Part shown: one piece after another, positions 1 to 8,036 of the stretch | How positions within the stretch are numbered: the stretch's first letter is position 1 | Layout of the letters: every line of letters begins with the position of its first letter | Source: a virus | Strand: one strand, 5' to 3' | DNA length: 24,055 bases | Virus record (IMG/VR): IMGVR_UViG_3300048041_000062 | Span: 1-24,055 of that record | Translations under genes and position numbers: made by a program | The notes under the pieces: generated by a model | The model's input: only the letters and a program-made list of their open reading frames with translations | What the model was told of the DNA's origin: nothing | Databases searched by the model: none

Positions 1-3000
1 TCAATTAATTTAGATTCACTAAGAGTCTTTAAGCTTACCCAATAATCTCTATCGGATTTGCTTTCAAAAAACTTTGCTTGACTCTTACCTAATGCAGACT
101 TCCATGCAACTCCCCAAGGAGCAACGGTCTTAGCAGCCGAAATTGTGTTTATCTTATCAGCAGCTTGTTCTGCTAAAATCAATCCAATTGCACCAGCTTT
201 GACTTCGTTCTTAATCATCTCAGCTAGCTTAGTAATAGTTGATTTAACATCACCCATCTGCTTAACAAGCAATTCACCTTCTAATCCGTAACCTAGATTC
301 AATGGATCGTCGGCTTTACCTTCATTAACCATGCTCTTATAGACCTTTTTATGTGTTCCAAACACGGTCTCAAGTTTAGCTAGGGCCGATTTGTTATTTT
401 CTAATTGCATTGCTGCATTTACATAACTCTCATCCTTCTTGCCAAACTTCTTCCATGCAGTGGCATAAAGTCTTTCCTGCCACTTCTTACCGTACTTCTC
501 TTTAAAAGATGATTTACTATCCTTAATAAAAGATTGTGCCTTCTTACCTGGAGGTGCTGACTCATCTACCTTTTTCTTAGTAGTTTCTTTTTTCTTCTTA
601 TCAGCATTTTTCTTAGCAAAATATTCAGCTTTATTAAAAGGTTCTTTATCCTTCTTAGTTTTTGCCTTTTCTTCTTCCTTAAGCTTGATATTATCAGTAT
701 CCTTCTTTACCGGTCTCTTCATGTTGCGAACATCAAACTCTGACATCTTATTATTTCGATCTTCGGCTGACTTACGAGGAGTACAAACTGCTTTTAACTT
801 CTTTTCAGTTAAAGTACCTTCTCGTACATAACCAACAAAGCTGTGGCCGAAGTCACCTTTGTTTACTGCGCTAGTAAGTTTACTATGAATTTTTTCACCT
901 TTTCCTGAATCAGAATCAGATACACCATACATTGATTCTAGCTTTTCACGTAATGACAATGACAAATTGTTGTAAGATATTTTATCATTTAAAAAAGCTT
1001 TAATTTCCTGTAATTGTGATGTAGCAAATTTTCCCTTAGCAGAACCACCTTCCTTCTTTTTAACTGGCGGTGTTTCTGCCTTCTGAGTCTGCTTAGGCTT
1101 AAATGTTGAATCTTCAGATTCATTTACCTTTGATCCTTGACTAACTCCGTATTTGTTCATTAATGCCGCTAGTTCAGGGTTACTACTTACATCACGACTA
1201 TCTGGTCCAGGGCTCTGTGCTCGTATCTTGGCGTAGTCATTTTCCTTACTACTGGTTGGCATCTGATCGGGAGTTTCGTCTACTTCTTCATTGCCTTTTG
1301 GTCCTTGACTAACTCCGTATTTGTTCATTAGTGCCGCTAGTTCAGGGTTATCACCTAAATTTCTACTATTAGATCCTGGACTTTGAGCTCTTATATTAGC
1401 ATAATCATTTTCTTTATCTGGATTTGTTACGAAATCTGATTCCTTAACAGCACCCCATTTATTCTTTTGTTTAGCGCGGATAGCAAAGTTAATTTCTTTA
1501 ACTTTGGTTTGCTCAGCAGCGGTACGCTCTTCTTTGTCCATTAGCTTTGCTTTTTTAGCCTTTAGCTCAGCAACAGTGTAACCGTTCCACATACCCTTCT
1601 TCTTTTCAGGGGTATTCATTTTTGCTTTCCAGGCTTCACCTAATTCGTCTTTTCTAACTCTACCAAGTGGATTCTGTGGTTCTGGTGCAATAGCTGGACC
1701 ACCAGTTCCCATATTGTCTCCGCCTGTTAAGTCATCTGGACTTGGAGGTGCTGAACCGGCATCACCACCCAAATCTCCACCTGCACCTGGTATCTCACCA
1801 CCTTGTAGTTGAGTGATAGCATTGTCACTAGTCGTCTTAGCTTCAGTTACCGCAGTTAATAAAGCTTCAAGTGATTGTTTCATCATTGAACTATATGAAT
1901 CAGCCGCTTCTGGACCAAATTGATCTCTAATGCTGTCAACCAATGGTATAAGGTCGTCGACACTCATCTTTGAAATCTTTTCAGCCATACTTAACAAATC
2001 ATCACTTAAGCTTTTAGCAGCTAGTAATGCTTGTGCTTGTGCCAAGTCTTGGTCTTCTGTTACCATCATCTTCATAAGCATCTGGCCTATTGAATCTGTT
2101 TCTCTTAATCTGTTTCTAGTTTGTCCTTTAATCATAGCAGTTTTCTCATTTATGGGTCCTTCCATATCTGATATATGATCAGATGCATGTTTCTCAAATT
2201 GGATATAGTCTAAATAATGCTTAGCATTACTTATATCGTTACTGGCACTAGTTAGCTTCATTGCTACCCAGCCTTCTAATTTATCACCAGGTTTTAAAAT
2301 ATTGAATAACTTTGTACTATATTCAACTATTTGTAATAGGTTTTCTCGGGCAAGTTCACCTGTTGTTGAACTATCCATTTCACCTAACCCTGTATCTTCT
2401 GGTGCCACGTCTGCTACATCCAATGATGTCTCTTCTGGTGACATTTGCTCTGGTTCAAATTTAGTATAATAATCCATATATTGGAATACCTGTTCTAAAT
2501 AATCAGCAGCTTTAACTAAACTAGATGATATCCAAGATTGGACATTGTCGTCTGGTCTAATTAATTTCATCATTTCCATTGCATATTTTGTATTACGATA
2601 CAATTCTGCTCTCGCCATACTTGCTTGATAATCTTTTTCTAGGTCCAATGATTCTTTCACTGGCTTCTTTTTTACATAATCCATAATTGCTTTCTTTACG
2701 ACAGATTTTGATTTATCTTTGCAAATCTTCTTTCCGTCAACATAAGCAACATATTGAGCGCCTTCTCGGCTAAGCTTCATTCCGTCGTCATCTAGATCGT
2801 CCATATCTTTAGCAGTGATATAAGCTGTCTTACCATTTATTTCAGCTTTTAATGCTGCATGACCTTGGTACTTGGTTGCATCCCACTGTATTGCTTCATT
2901 TACTTTCTTAGATTCCGAAGTAATACCATATCGATTGAATAAACTAGTATTTTCAGGCTTCTTTGCTGGGAGTTTCATACTTTTTGCAGCAACTTTAGTC

Positions 3001-4100
3001 ACTTTACCACCTTTGTTCATAAAATCAACAACTGGGCCTGCCGCATTTGCGGTTAACTCTGATTTAAACTTTTCTCCAGGCTGCCTATATGGTGTAAGTG
3101 ATAAACCTCGACCTTGATCTGTGTCTAATTTTTTACGTGACACACCTCTATCTGCAACTTTTGGTCCTCGCACGCCCTCAAATTGGTCGGGTTTAACTCC
3201 AGAAAACTTAGTCGGTGAGAACTTAGTAACATTGTCAGTGTTAGGTTTTGCTGACGGATTTATTGGCTTTGAATTACCAGTAAATTTAGCAACGTTATTT
3301 GGTTTAACAACTGGCGCAAGGTCATTACTGTTAGAAGGGATACCTCTAGGAGTAAGATCAACACCAAATTCTGCCGCAAGTGCCATCAAGGCAGAATTAT
3401 CTCTTATATCAGTAGGACCCGGATCTACTGCGAGTCCATATTGTTTTAGAAGTTCTTTTTTTTGAGCCTTAAGCTTTGCTCGTACATTAGGAGGGTAATT
3501 ACTAAAACTCGAATCCTGGACGTCAAGACCGTGTTTACTCAATAATGCATCATTCTGTACCTTAGCAAAAGATGATACATTACTATCATCTTCACTTACT
3601 GGTGGTTGTCCTTGAGCTTGTCCTTGATTTGGATCATCTGCACCAACTACTTGATAACCCTGTGCTTGTAATCCTGCTAGCTGAGCTGCAGGAATTACCT
3701 TAGTGTCATTTCCTTTTCGTACTGTTAAAGTACCAGGAGTTTGTGGGGAACTAGTTGCCGTAGTTGCTGGCTTTATTGGCTGACTTGGTGGTGTACTTGG
3801 AACCGCATTTTCTTTTACTTTGGTCTTTCTAGTACGCTTTGGTGCTATCTCAGTTAGGAATAGATGAACAGCCTCCATAATAAGCATGTTCTTAGTATAT
3901 TCTGGATTTGTATTGTACGTGTTGAATTGACTTTCACTTACGATGCTGTTCTTGACTACTTCACTACTCTGTCTTAATGCAAGTAGGTCTTCATCTGAAC
4001 GCTCGTTAAGTTTTAACTCTACACCGTAGACGTCCTTTAGTGTAGCCAGAATTTGCTTTAATTTATATTCATTGCTGTTTTCAAACGTATTGATAAACAT
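1..4100 (-). CDS. Giant repeat-containing probable virion protein, C-terminus cut by window edge
   Basis: One frame stays open on the minus strand from an ATG at 4100 to the left edge (1366 complete codons plus two bases), so the stop lies outside the window. The N-terminus reads MFINTFENSNEYKLKQ. Residues about 100-330 are rich in Gln, Pro, Ser and Asn. Two related helical segments lie at about residues 495-548 and 582-637. Two near-identical 42-residue copies lie at residues 897-938 and 953-994. The last 300 residues are rich in Lys and Glu. A short motif ending in YG plus V, L or I recurs about eight times. An AAAGG ribosome site precedes the ATG, and late-promoter-like boxes lie at 4122-4146. 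Size, low complexity and promoter type suggest a late structural or head-internal protein, but I do not recognise a named family. The function is inferred; the reading frame is seen directly. Confidence 0.8.
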   Translation of the reverse strand, partial: MFINTFENSNEYKLKQILATLKDVYGVELKLNERSDEDLLALRQSSEVVKNSIVSESQFNTYNTNPEYTKNMLIMEAVHLFLTEIAPKRTRKTKVKENAVPSTPPSQPIKPATTATSSPQTPGTLTVRKGNDTKVIPAAQLAGLQAQGYQVVGADDPNQGQAQGQPPVSEDDSNVSSFAKVQNDALLSKHGLDVQDSSFSNYPPNVRAKLKAQKKELLKQYGLAVDPGPTDIRDNSALMALAAEFGVDLTPRGIPSNSNDLAPVVKPNNVAKFTGNSKPINPSAKPNTDNVTKFSPTKFSGVKPDQFEGVRGPKVADRGVSRKKLDTDQGRGLSLTPYRQPGEKFKSELTANAAGPVVDFMNKGGKVTKVAAKSMKLPAKKPENTSLFNRYGITSESKKVNEAIQWDATKYQGHAALKAEINGKTAYITAKDMDDLDDDGMKLSREGAQYVAYVDGKKICKDKSKSVVKKAIMDYVKKKPVKESLDLEKDYQASMARAELYRNTKYAMEMMKLIRPDDNVQSWISSSLVKAADYLEQVFQYMDYYTKFEPEQMSPEETSLDVADVAPEDTGLGEMDSSTTGELARENLLQIVEYSTKLFNILKPGDKLEGWVAMKLTSASNDISNAKHYLDYIQFEKHASDHISDMEGPINEKTAMIKGQTRNRLRETDSIGQMLMKMMVTEDQDLAQAQALLAAKSLSDDLLSMAEKISKMSVDDLIPLVDSIRDQFGPEAADSYSSMMKQSLEALLTAVTEAKTTSDNAITQLQGGEIPGAGGDLGGDAGSAPPSPDDLTGGDNMGTGGPAIAPEPQNPLGRVRKDELGEAWKAKMNTPEKKKGMWNGYTVAELKAKKAKLMDKEERTAAEQTKVKEINFAIRAKQKNKWGAVKESDFVTNPDKENDYANIRAQSPGSNSRNLGDNPELAALMNKYGVSQGPKGNEEVDETPDQMPTSSKENDYAKIRAQSPGPDSRDVSSNPELAALMNKYGVSQGSKVNESEDSTFKPKQTQKAETPPVKKKEGGSAKGKFATSQLQEIKAFLNDKISYNNLSLSLREKLESMYGVSDSDSGKGEKIHSKLTSAVNKGDFGHSFVGYVREGTLTEKKLKAVCTPRKSAEDRNNKMSEFDVRNMKRPVKKDTDNIKLKEEEKAKTKKDKEPFNKAEYFAKKNADKKKKETTKKKVDESAPPGKKAQSFIKDSKSSFKEKYGKKWQERLYATAWKKFGKKDESYVNAAMQLENNKSALAKLETVFGTHKKVYKSMVNEGKADDPLNLGYGLEGELLVKQMGDVKSTITKLAEMIKNEVKAGAIGLILAEQAADKINTISAAKTVAPWGVAWKSALGKSQAKFFESKSDRDYWVSLKTLSESKLI
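1119..1412 (-). repeat. Two tandem coding repeats with 168-nt period
   Basis: Copy one (1287-1412) and copy two (1119-1244) each encode about 42 residues beginning ENDYA and containing NPELAALMNKYGVSQG. The period is 168 nt (56 residues). The core at 1303-1350 matches 1135-1182 with one mismatch in 48 bases, whereas the flanks have diverged. This points to fairly recent duplication or selection on the core peptide. A more degenerate relative in the same protein reads DPGPTDIRDNSALMALAAEF, near 3362-3423. Confidence 0.9.
2190..2618 (-). repeat. Duplicated helical domain inside the giant protein
   Basis: Two segments of about 50 residues align by eye. The first starts MARAELYRNTKYAMEMM (about 2618-2453). 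The second starts ARENLLQIVEYSTKLFN (about 2355-2190). Shared positions include R-x-x-L, a Tyr followed by I-x-P-x-D, a Trp, and a closing YxDY-like pattern. Both look alpha-helical. My impression that such segments recur in marine T4-like virion proteins comes from memory and is not shown here. Confidence 0.6.
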
Positions 4101-4121
4101 ATTAACCTTTCCCGAATCGGG

Positions 4122-4146
4122 TATTTATTGCTAATATTTATTTATC
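4122..4146 (-). promoter_or_regulatory. Late-promoter-like boxes upstream of the giant gene
   Basis: On the minus strand, AATAAATA (4129-4122), AATAAATA (4142-4135) and GATAAATA (4146-4139) each differ at one base from the T4 late consensus TATAAATA. A small inverted repeat, CCCG-AAT-CGGG (4111-4121), lies between the boxes and the start codon at 4100. Confidence 0.45.
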
Positions 4147-4167
4147 AGACTGGCATAAAGGAAAGGT

Positions 4168-4485
4168 TTATAAGCTAAAACTAGATCCACATCCACAAGA
4201 ACTAACTGCTTCAGGGATTTCTATACTGAAAAAATTACCTGTTATACTTTGCTTGTAATCTACAACGCTCTTATCTAACATTTCGTAACTGTATTCGTCT
4301 AAAACTATGAATGTATCATTTTGTAATTTCATTACAACATCATCAGATTCAGGTTTGCTCATAGAGAATCGTTTTTCGAATCCATTACATCCTCCAGCAA
4401 CTATTTCGATTCTGGGAAACATATTTTGGTCACTAGTCATAGATTTGAATTTATTGGCCGCAGAGTCTGTAATTTGTATAGTCAT
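4168..4485 (-). CDS. IscA/HesB-type iron-sulfur cluster carrier
   Basis: The 105-residue protein has the length and cysteine pattern of A-type Fe-S carriers. Cys33 lies in GGCNGFEKRF, and Cys97 and Cys99 lie in SCGCGSSFSL at the C-terminus. In this family the three cysteines bind a cluster or iron for transfer to apo-proteins in the cytoplasm. The start overlaps the stop of the upstream gene as TAATG (4487-4483), so translation is probably coupled. It ends 68 nt before the giant virion gene. Such carriers are known auxiliary genes in marine phages; which protein this one would supply is unknown. The family call is strong, the role in infection is inference. Confidence 0.9.
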   Translation of the reverse strand: MTIQITDSAANKFKSMTSDQNMFPRIEIVAGGCNGFEKRFSMSKPESDDVVMKLQNDTFIVLDEYSYEMLDKSVVDYKQSITGNFFSIEIPEAVSSCGCGSSFSL

Positions 4486-5153
4486 TAAAGTCGTTTACTT
4501 TCGATGATTAGTTTCTTAATTTCTTGTTTAGTTGCACCTAAATTTCTAATACTAGATTGATATCTGCTTTCAAATATTCCACTTTTATTAGCATCGCCCT
4601 TTTTCATAAATGTAACCGCTCGTTGTTTATATTGAATTGTAGAGATTTTCTGCGACGTATATTTGTCATCCATTTCAAATAGTTTTCTTACTATAGTTGA
4701 GTTAACATATTTTCCGTTGTTCAATTGCTTAACAACTGTTAGAGCAACTTCATATAAAGTAATGTCATCTGCTATAACATCGCCACTTTGACTATGATAT
4801 ATCCCATAGAATTGTTTTCCTGCAATTCGATTTTCATCTTCTTTAATCATAATTTCATAGCTACCAACTGTTACTCTGTTAGCTATACGTTTTGTATGAA
4901 TGGCTTCATTTAATTGAGGATCAAATTCACTCTCAGTTAATACTTGCGATGTTACGTTATTAAGCCTACTTAAGACTTTAGCCATTGCACTAATCGCCTG
5001 ACTTGAAGGTTGACCAGGGGATCCCAGATCAGCCAATGGATCATTTGCCTCGGCTATTTCTTTTTTAGTTTGAGCTAATGCTTTAGGTTTGCCATTAATT
5101 GCGTCTAAAATTCGCTGCATGGCATCTTTACTTTCATTTGAAACTATGGTCAT
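4485..5153 (-). CDS. Conserved-looking phage protein of unknown function
   Basis: A 222-residue protein, starting MTIVSNESKD. I chose the ATG at 5153 because the stop of a small upstream frame overlaps it as ATGA (5153-5150). A GTG at 5168 would add five residues. The first 80 residues are polar and Ser/Gln/Ala-rich, followed by a compact part with GSYEIMIKEDENRIAGKQFY and SGDVIADDITLYEVALTVV, and a basic C-terminus ending IIESKRL. There is no signal peptide or membrane segment. It lies in a coupled cluster with the Fe-S carrier. I do not recognise a function. Confidence 0.75.
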   Translation of the reverse strand: MTIVSNESKDAMQRILDAINGKPKALAQTKKEIAEANDPLADLGSPGQPSSQAISAMAKVLSRLNNVTSQVLTESEFDPQLNEAIHTKRIANRVTVGSYEIMIKEDENRIAGKQFYGIYHSQSGDVIADDITLYEVALTVVKQLNNGKYVNSTIVRKLFEMDDKYTSQKISTIQYKQRAVTFMKKGDANKSGIFESRYQSSIRNLGATKQEIKKLIIESKRL

Positions 5154-5265
5154 GATTTTTCTACCCACCAGATGTTTGAGCTTATATTTAACGTTTGATT
5201 AAGCTTGCTAGCTAATTTTTCTGCCTCAATTCGTATTTCTGGAAATCTAGCGTCATCAATATCAT
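5150..5265 (-). pseudogene. Small 38-40 residue gene with displaced start (possible one-base deletion)
   Basis: A frame reading DIDDARFPEIRIEAEKLASK and ending NIWWVEKS with TGA at 5152-5150 looks coding. Its stop overlaps the next ATG in the ATGA arrangement usual in this genome. It has no in-frame ATG, GTG or TTG. An ATG at 5265-5263 sits 7 nt behind an AGGA ribosome site but is in another frame; one extra base after it would restore the frame. The only other in-frame option is an ATT at 5260. It is either a frameshifted small gene, a sequencing error or a non-standard start. Confidence 0.4.
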
Positions 5266-5297
5266 ATCAATTTCCTGTTATTTTATATTAATCGACA

Positions 5298-5510
5298 TTA
5301 CACTTCATTATAAATGAAATATATCTTATTTTCAATCAATACTCTATCAACAAAACCTTTATGCACTAGGTTTCTGGCGATCTCTTTTTCTCTAATATTA
5401 AGTTTAGATTTAGGAAATGGATCGCGATGATCACGTATTATCTGTAATACAACTTGTTCATCGTTACTAATCGGAACTCGCAATCCACTTGTTATTTCTA
5501 AAAATCGCAT
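5298..5510 (-). CDS. Small protein, possibly winged-helix-like
   Basis: A 70-residue protein, MRFLEITSGLRVPISNDEQ, with an amphipathic helix-turn-helix-like middle (KSKLNIREKEIARNLVHKGF) and a beta-like end (DRVLIENKIYFIYNEV). The pattern of two or three helices followed by a hairpin is reminiscent of small winged-helix domains, which is only a visual inference. The start overlaps the previous stop as TAATG at 5512-5508, so it is translationally coupled to the gene upstream. The function is unknown. Confidence 0.65.
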   Translation of the reverse strand: MRFLEITSGLRVPISNDEQVVLQIIRDHRDPFPKSKLNIREKEIARNLVHKGFVDRVLIENKIYFIYNEV

Positions 5511-6286
5511 TATTGTCCTTGTATTGGTGCAGCTGGTGCTGCCTGAGGTATTGCATTCGCCGCTGGATTTGCCTGACCCAATGTTTGTGCAGTCTTAATT
5601 AAATCTGCTCCTAATGCTCCCAATGGTTGCAATTCATTCATTTTGGCTAGCGCCCCAGCAGTTTGGAATTTATTGTTATTGATATCAGTAGCTATTTGAC
5701 TTAGCACACTTCCAATTACATACAACTTCGCTGAGTCCGGATTATTCTTATATTGTGGCATGTTTTGTGCTGCAGTTACCAGTTGTGCTAGCATACCTTC
5801 TGCATCAGTTTCGGTTAATACTTCATCTTCAGTAATATGCTCAACTGATCCAGAATGTTCTAATCCGGCTAACTGCATAATACGATTCAATGGAGTAACG
5901 CTCTTTAATCCGCCCATTACCATTTCTTCTAACTTAGTTACTTTAGTCTGATGCACCATTCTGAGATGATTATCAAGCATAATACCTATAGTCTTCTTTG
6001 GTCCTTGTGGAATTTTTATAGATACTTCTTTACCTTCGTATAGCGCAACATCTCCTTCTTCAAATTCTGGTTGGTCATTTGCTGATACTAATTCACTTTT
6101 AGCAAAGTGGTGTTTAGCATTTCGACTCCAACGATCAATGTTAGTTTCGTACAAGCCCTCTGCACCGGCTAAGTCTACCTGTGCATATTTCTTAAGAGGT
6201 CTCATTGTTCCATCCTCCATCACAACATCATTACCCACTTTAGGTTCTGAATTCGAAATTTGTAAATAATCTTTTAGGGATTTCAT
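5510..6286 (-). CDS. Phage protein of unknown function, Ala/Pro/Gln-rich C-terminus
   Basis: A 258-residue protein from MKSLKDYLQISNSEP. A possible earlier ATG at 6304 overlaps the stop of the upstream small gene; I prefer 6286, four bases after that TAG, but no strong ribosome site separates the two. The central part includes EGDVALYEGKEVSIKIPQGP and PLNRIMQLAGLEHSGS. The last 30 residues are a flexible Ala/Pro/Gln tail (AIPQAAPAAPIQGQ). There is no membrane segment. It is coupled by TAATG to the 70-residue gene. A structural or assembly role is possible but not shown. Confidence 0.7.
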   Translation of the reverse strand: MKSLKDYLQISNSEPKVGNDVVMEDGTMRPLKKYAQVDLAGAEGLYETNIDRWSRNAKHHFAKSELVSANDQPEFEEGDVALYEGKEVSIKIPQGPKKTIGIMLDNHLRMVHQTKVTKLEEMVMGGLKSVTPLNRIMQLAGLEHSGSVEHITEDEVLTETDAEGMLAQLVTAAQNMPQYKNNPDSAKLYVIGSVLSQIATDINNNKFQTAGALAKMNELQPLGALGADLIKTAQTLGQANPAANAIPQAAPAAPIQGQ

Positions 6287-6290
6287 GATT

Positions 6291-6461
6291 CTATGATCTT
6301 TCATTGCTGATAGGAAACAATTGTTTCTCAGGTTCTTTAATCTCTGCTGGGGTTACTTTACGGCGGACCATCTTTAGTTTGCCATTTGTTCGTACAAATT
6401 GAATTTTATATTGTACTGATTCGTCAAATACGTCGTCAAGCTTTGAGGTGTTGGTTTTCAT
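6291..6461 (-). CDS. Small basic protein, 56 residues
   Basis: An open frame from ATG at 6461 to TAG at 6293-6291 encodes a protein starting MKTNTSKLDDVFDESVQYK, with a basic middle (RTNGKLKMVRRKVTPAE) and ending FPISNERS. The stop lies four bases before the next start at 6286, consistent with the close packing of this cluster. It is the first gene of the minus-strand cluster 6461-4168 and faces away from the methyltransferase gene. The function is unknown. Confidence 0.6.
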   Translation of the reverse strand: MKTNTSKLDDVFDESVQYKIQFVRTNGKLKMVRRKVTPAEIKEPEKQLFPISNERS

Positions 6462-6552
6462 AACTTAATATTTAGCTAATCACAAAAGAAAACATGTATG
6501 TTTAGTTAATTCATTGATCAAATTAAATATAGAGTCTATGGAGGATAGCATA

Positions 6553-7104
6553 ATGGATCATTTTTATACTGATATTAAGGGTTGGTTTGATTACCAAGAA
6601 ATATACAATTTAATGGTAAGCGAAGCTATTAATACTGCACATTTTGTAGAAGTCGGAGTATATCATGGTAGAAGTGCCGCTTTTATGGCAGTAGAAATAG
6701 CCAATAGTGGTAAAAAAATCAGTTTTGATTGTATAGATTCGTGGGATGGCCGTAATGAAGGAGGTCATGGATATAATAGTAATCACATGGTTGATTTTAT
6801 TATCAGAATGAAACTAGCAGATGGATATTTTACTCCAATATCTGGGGTAACACCAGAAATAGCAAAATCATATGCTAATGAGAGTTTAGATTTTGTATGG
6901 ATTGATGCACTCCATGAATATGAATATGTTAAGGCTGATATAATCGCTTGGTTACCTAAAATTAAAAAAGGAGGGTACTTAGGTGGGCATGATTATGTTG
7001 AAGGTCATGCAAACGGTGTTGAAAAAGCCGTAAAAGAAATGCTGCCAACTTATAAAATTTATAATGGGGAACTCGTCGGAAGTTGGTTACACCATAAAAT
7101 TTAA
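6553..7104 (+). CDS. Class I SAM-dependent methyltransferase
   Basis: A 183-residue protein. The chosen ATG at 6553 follows a GGAGG ribosome site (6540-6544) by 8 nt; the ATG at 6514 would add 13 residues and lies upstream of that site. SAM motif I is FVEVGVYHGRSAAFMA, and a later SLDFVWIDALHEYEYV plus GGYLGGHDY fits the small Methyltransf_24-like fold. The substrate could be a sugar, a protein or a small molecule and cannot be read from the sequence. It is a single-gene plus-strand unit ending at the terminator at 7129-7155. Confidence 0.85.
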   Translation: MDHFYTDIKGWFDYQEIYNLMVSEAINTAHFVEVGVYHGRSAAFMAVEIANSGKKISFDCIDSWDGRNEGGHGYNSNHMVDFIIRMKLADGYFTPISGVTPEIAKSYANESLDFVWIDALHEYEYVKADIIAWLPKIKKGGYLGGHDYVEGHANGVEKAVKEMLPTYKIYNGELVGSWLHHKI

Positions 7105-7128
7105 ACTATTTCAAAAATTATTCAAATG

Positions 7129-7155
7129 AAAAAGGGTGTCGAAAGACACCCTTTT
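7129..7155. terminator. Bidirectional intrinsic terminator
   Basis: The stem GGGTGTC (7134-7140) pairs with GACACCC (7145-7151) around a GAAA tetraloop. AAAAA lies on the left and TTTT on the right, so both strands have a U-tract. It lies between the convergent methyltransferase gene and the virion-like gene 7183-7977. Confidence 0.92.
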
Positions 7156-7182
7156 GTATTATTAAGTAACAATACCTAACTA

Positions 7183-7977
7183 TTAAGCTAGGTTTGATCC
7201 ACCGTCGAAGAACAACTGGTTTGCCATTACGTTTACGTTTCCAGTGCTTCCTGAAGCATCCCAAATTCCAACCCATGGAGCAACAGTGTTTGCTGTAGCA
7301 AAGTAACTATTAGTTGCAAATGTAGTTGTATTTGACGACGCATTGATAACCTGTGTATCCTGATTATCAAACGCAATTCTTCCATCTACTCCGCCGTACA
7401 ATAGGTTATTACTTAGAATGTTGTAACCATTTTCGTTAGTGTTGTTAGCTGGAGTTCCGCTGTAGTTACCAGTTACGTTACCTGCAGTCCATAACAAACT
7501 CTTTTCAGTTGCCATGTTAACAATGTATATAGTTGGACTTACTGAATATGCCTGACCAAATACACTAGTAGGTGTAGGACTAATAGCATTCTGATAACCC
7601 ATCTGACTGAATATAACGCTAGTGTTACCAACTACAGTTGCACCGTTGATGCTAGTTGGGAAAGTCTTGACGCTAATTGCAACTGGATTTGCGCGAGTAG
7701 CAAATACTTCAATTAGGTTGTCTAAGTTTACCTGCTGATAGAAAGCATCTAGATATGTATCTAGTGTACTATAAGTAGTTGAACCACCAAAAGCGTTAGT
7801 TACACTTACTGGTGTCCATACGCCTAATGTCTCGTAAGTCTGGTATGTATTCAAGTCTTCTACTGGTGTAGTTACGTTGGTCTGACCAACTGGAACTGTA
7901 GTAGCAAAACTGAAGAAGTTCATATTACCGGTAAGGAATTCACCAGCAAATACGCCTCCATTTACTCTATCTGTCAT
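7183..7977 (-). CDS. Probable virion structural protein
   Basis: A 264-residue protein rich in Asn, Thr, Ser, Gly and Val with almost no Lys, typical of phage beta-rich capsid decoration, tail or fibre proteins. It starts MTDRVNGGVFAGEFLTGNM and ends NQLFFDGGSNLA. A strong AAAGGAG ribosome site lies 6 nt upstream of the ATG. A perfect TATAAATA late box lies at 8024-8017, and a strong terminator follows, so this is a single-gene late unit, probably highly expressed. I recognise no specific family; the structural role is inferred from composition and regulation. Confidence 0.75.
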   Translation of the reverse strand: MTDRVNGGVFAGEFLTGNMNFFSFATTVPVGQTNVTTPVEDLNTYQTYETLGVWTPVSVTNAFGGSTTYSTLDTYLDAFYQQVNLDNLIEVFATRANPVAISVKTFPTSINGATVVGNTSVIFSQMGYQNAISPTPTSVFGQAYSVSPTIYIVNMATEKSLLWTAGNVTGNYSGTPANNTNENGYNILSNNLLYGGVDGRIAFDNQDTQVINASSNTTTFATNSYFATANTVAPWVGIWDASGSTGNVNVMANQLFFDGGSNLA

Positions 7978-8016
7978 ATTAATTCTCCTTTATATGCAAA
8001 ATTGTTATTGCGTAAT

Positions 8017-8024
8017 TATTTATA
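8017..8024 (-). promoter_or_regulatory. T4-type late promoter
   Basis: The minus strand reads TATAAATA, identical to the T4 late consensus recognised by the gp55 sigma factor. It lies 40 nt upstream of the ATG at 7977, which leaves room for a short leader with the AAAGGAG ribosome site. Confidence 0.8.
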
Positions 8025-8036
8025 TAAACGGTGCGT

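Noticed and set aside
1930-3465. Three plus-strand open frames of 81-114 codons within the giant minus-strand gene
   Set aside because: They are antisense to a continuous well-formed coding frame, lack ribosome sites and have low-complexity Ser/Leu/Phe-rich translations typical of shadow frames.
7183-7977. Identification as a T4 tail tube or major capsid protein
   Set aside because: Composition and promoter suggest a virion protein, but no specific motif ties it to either family.
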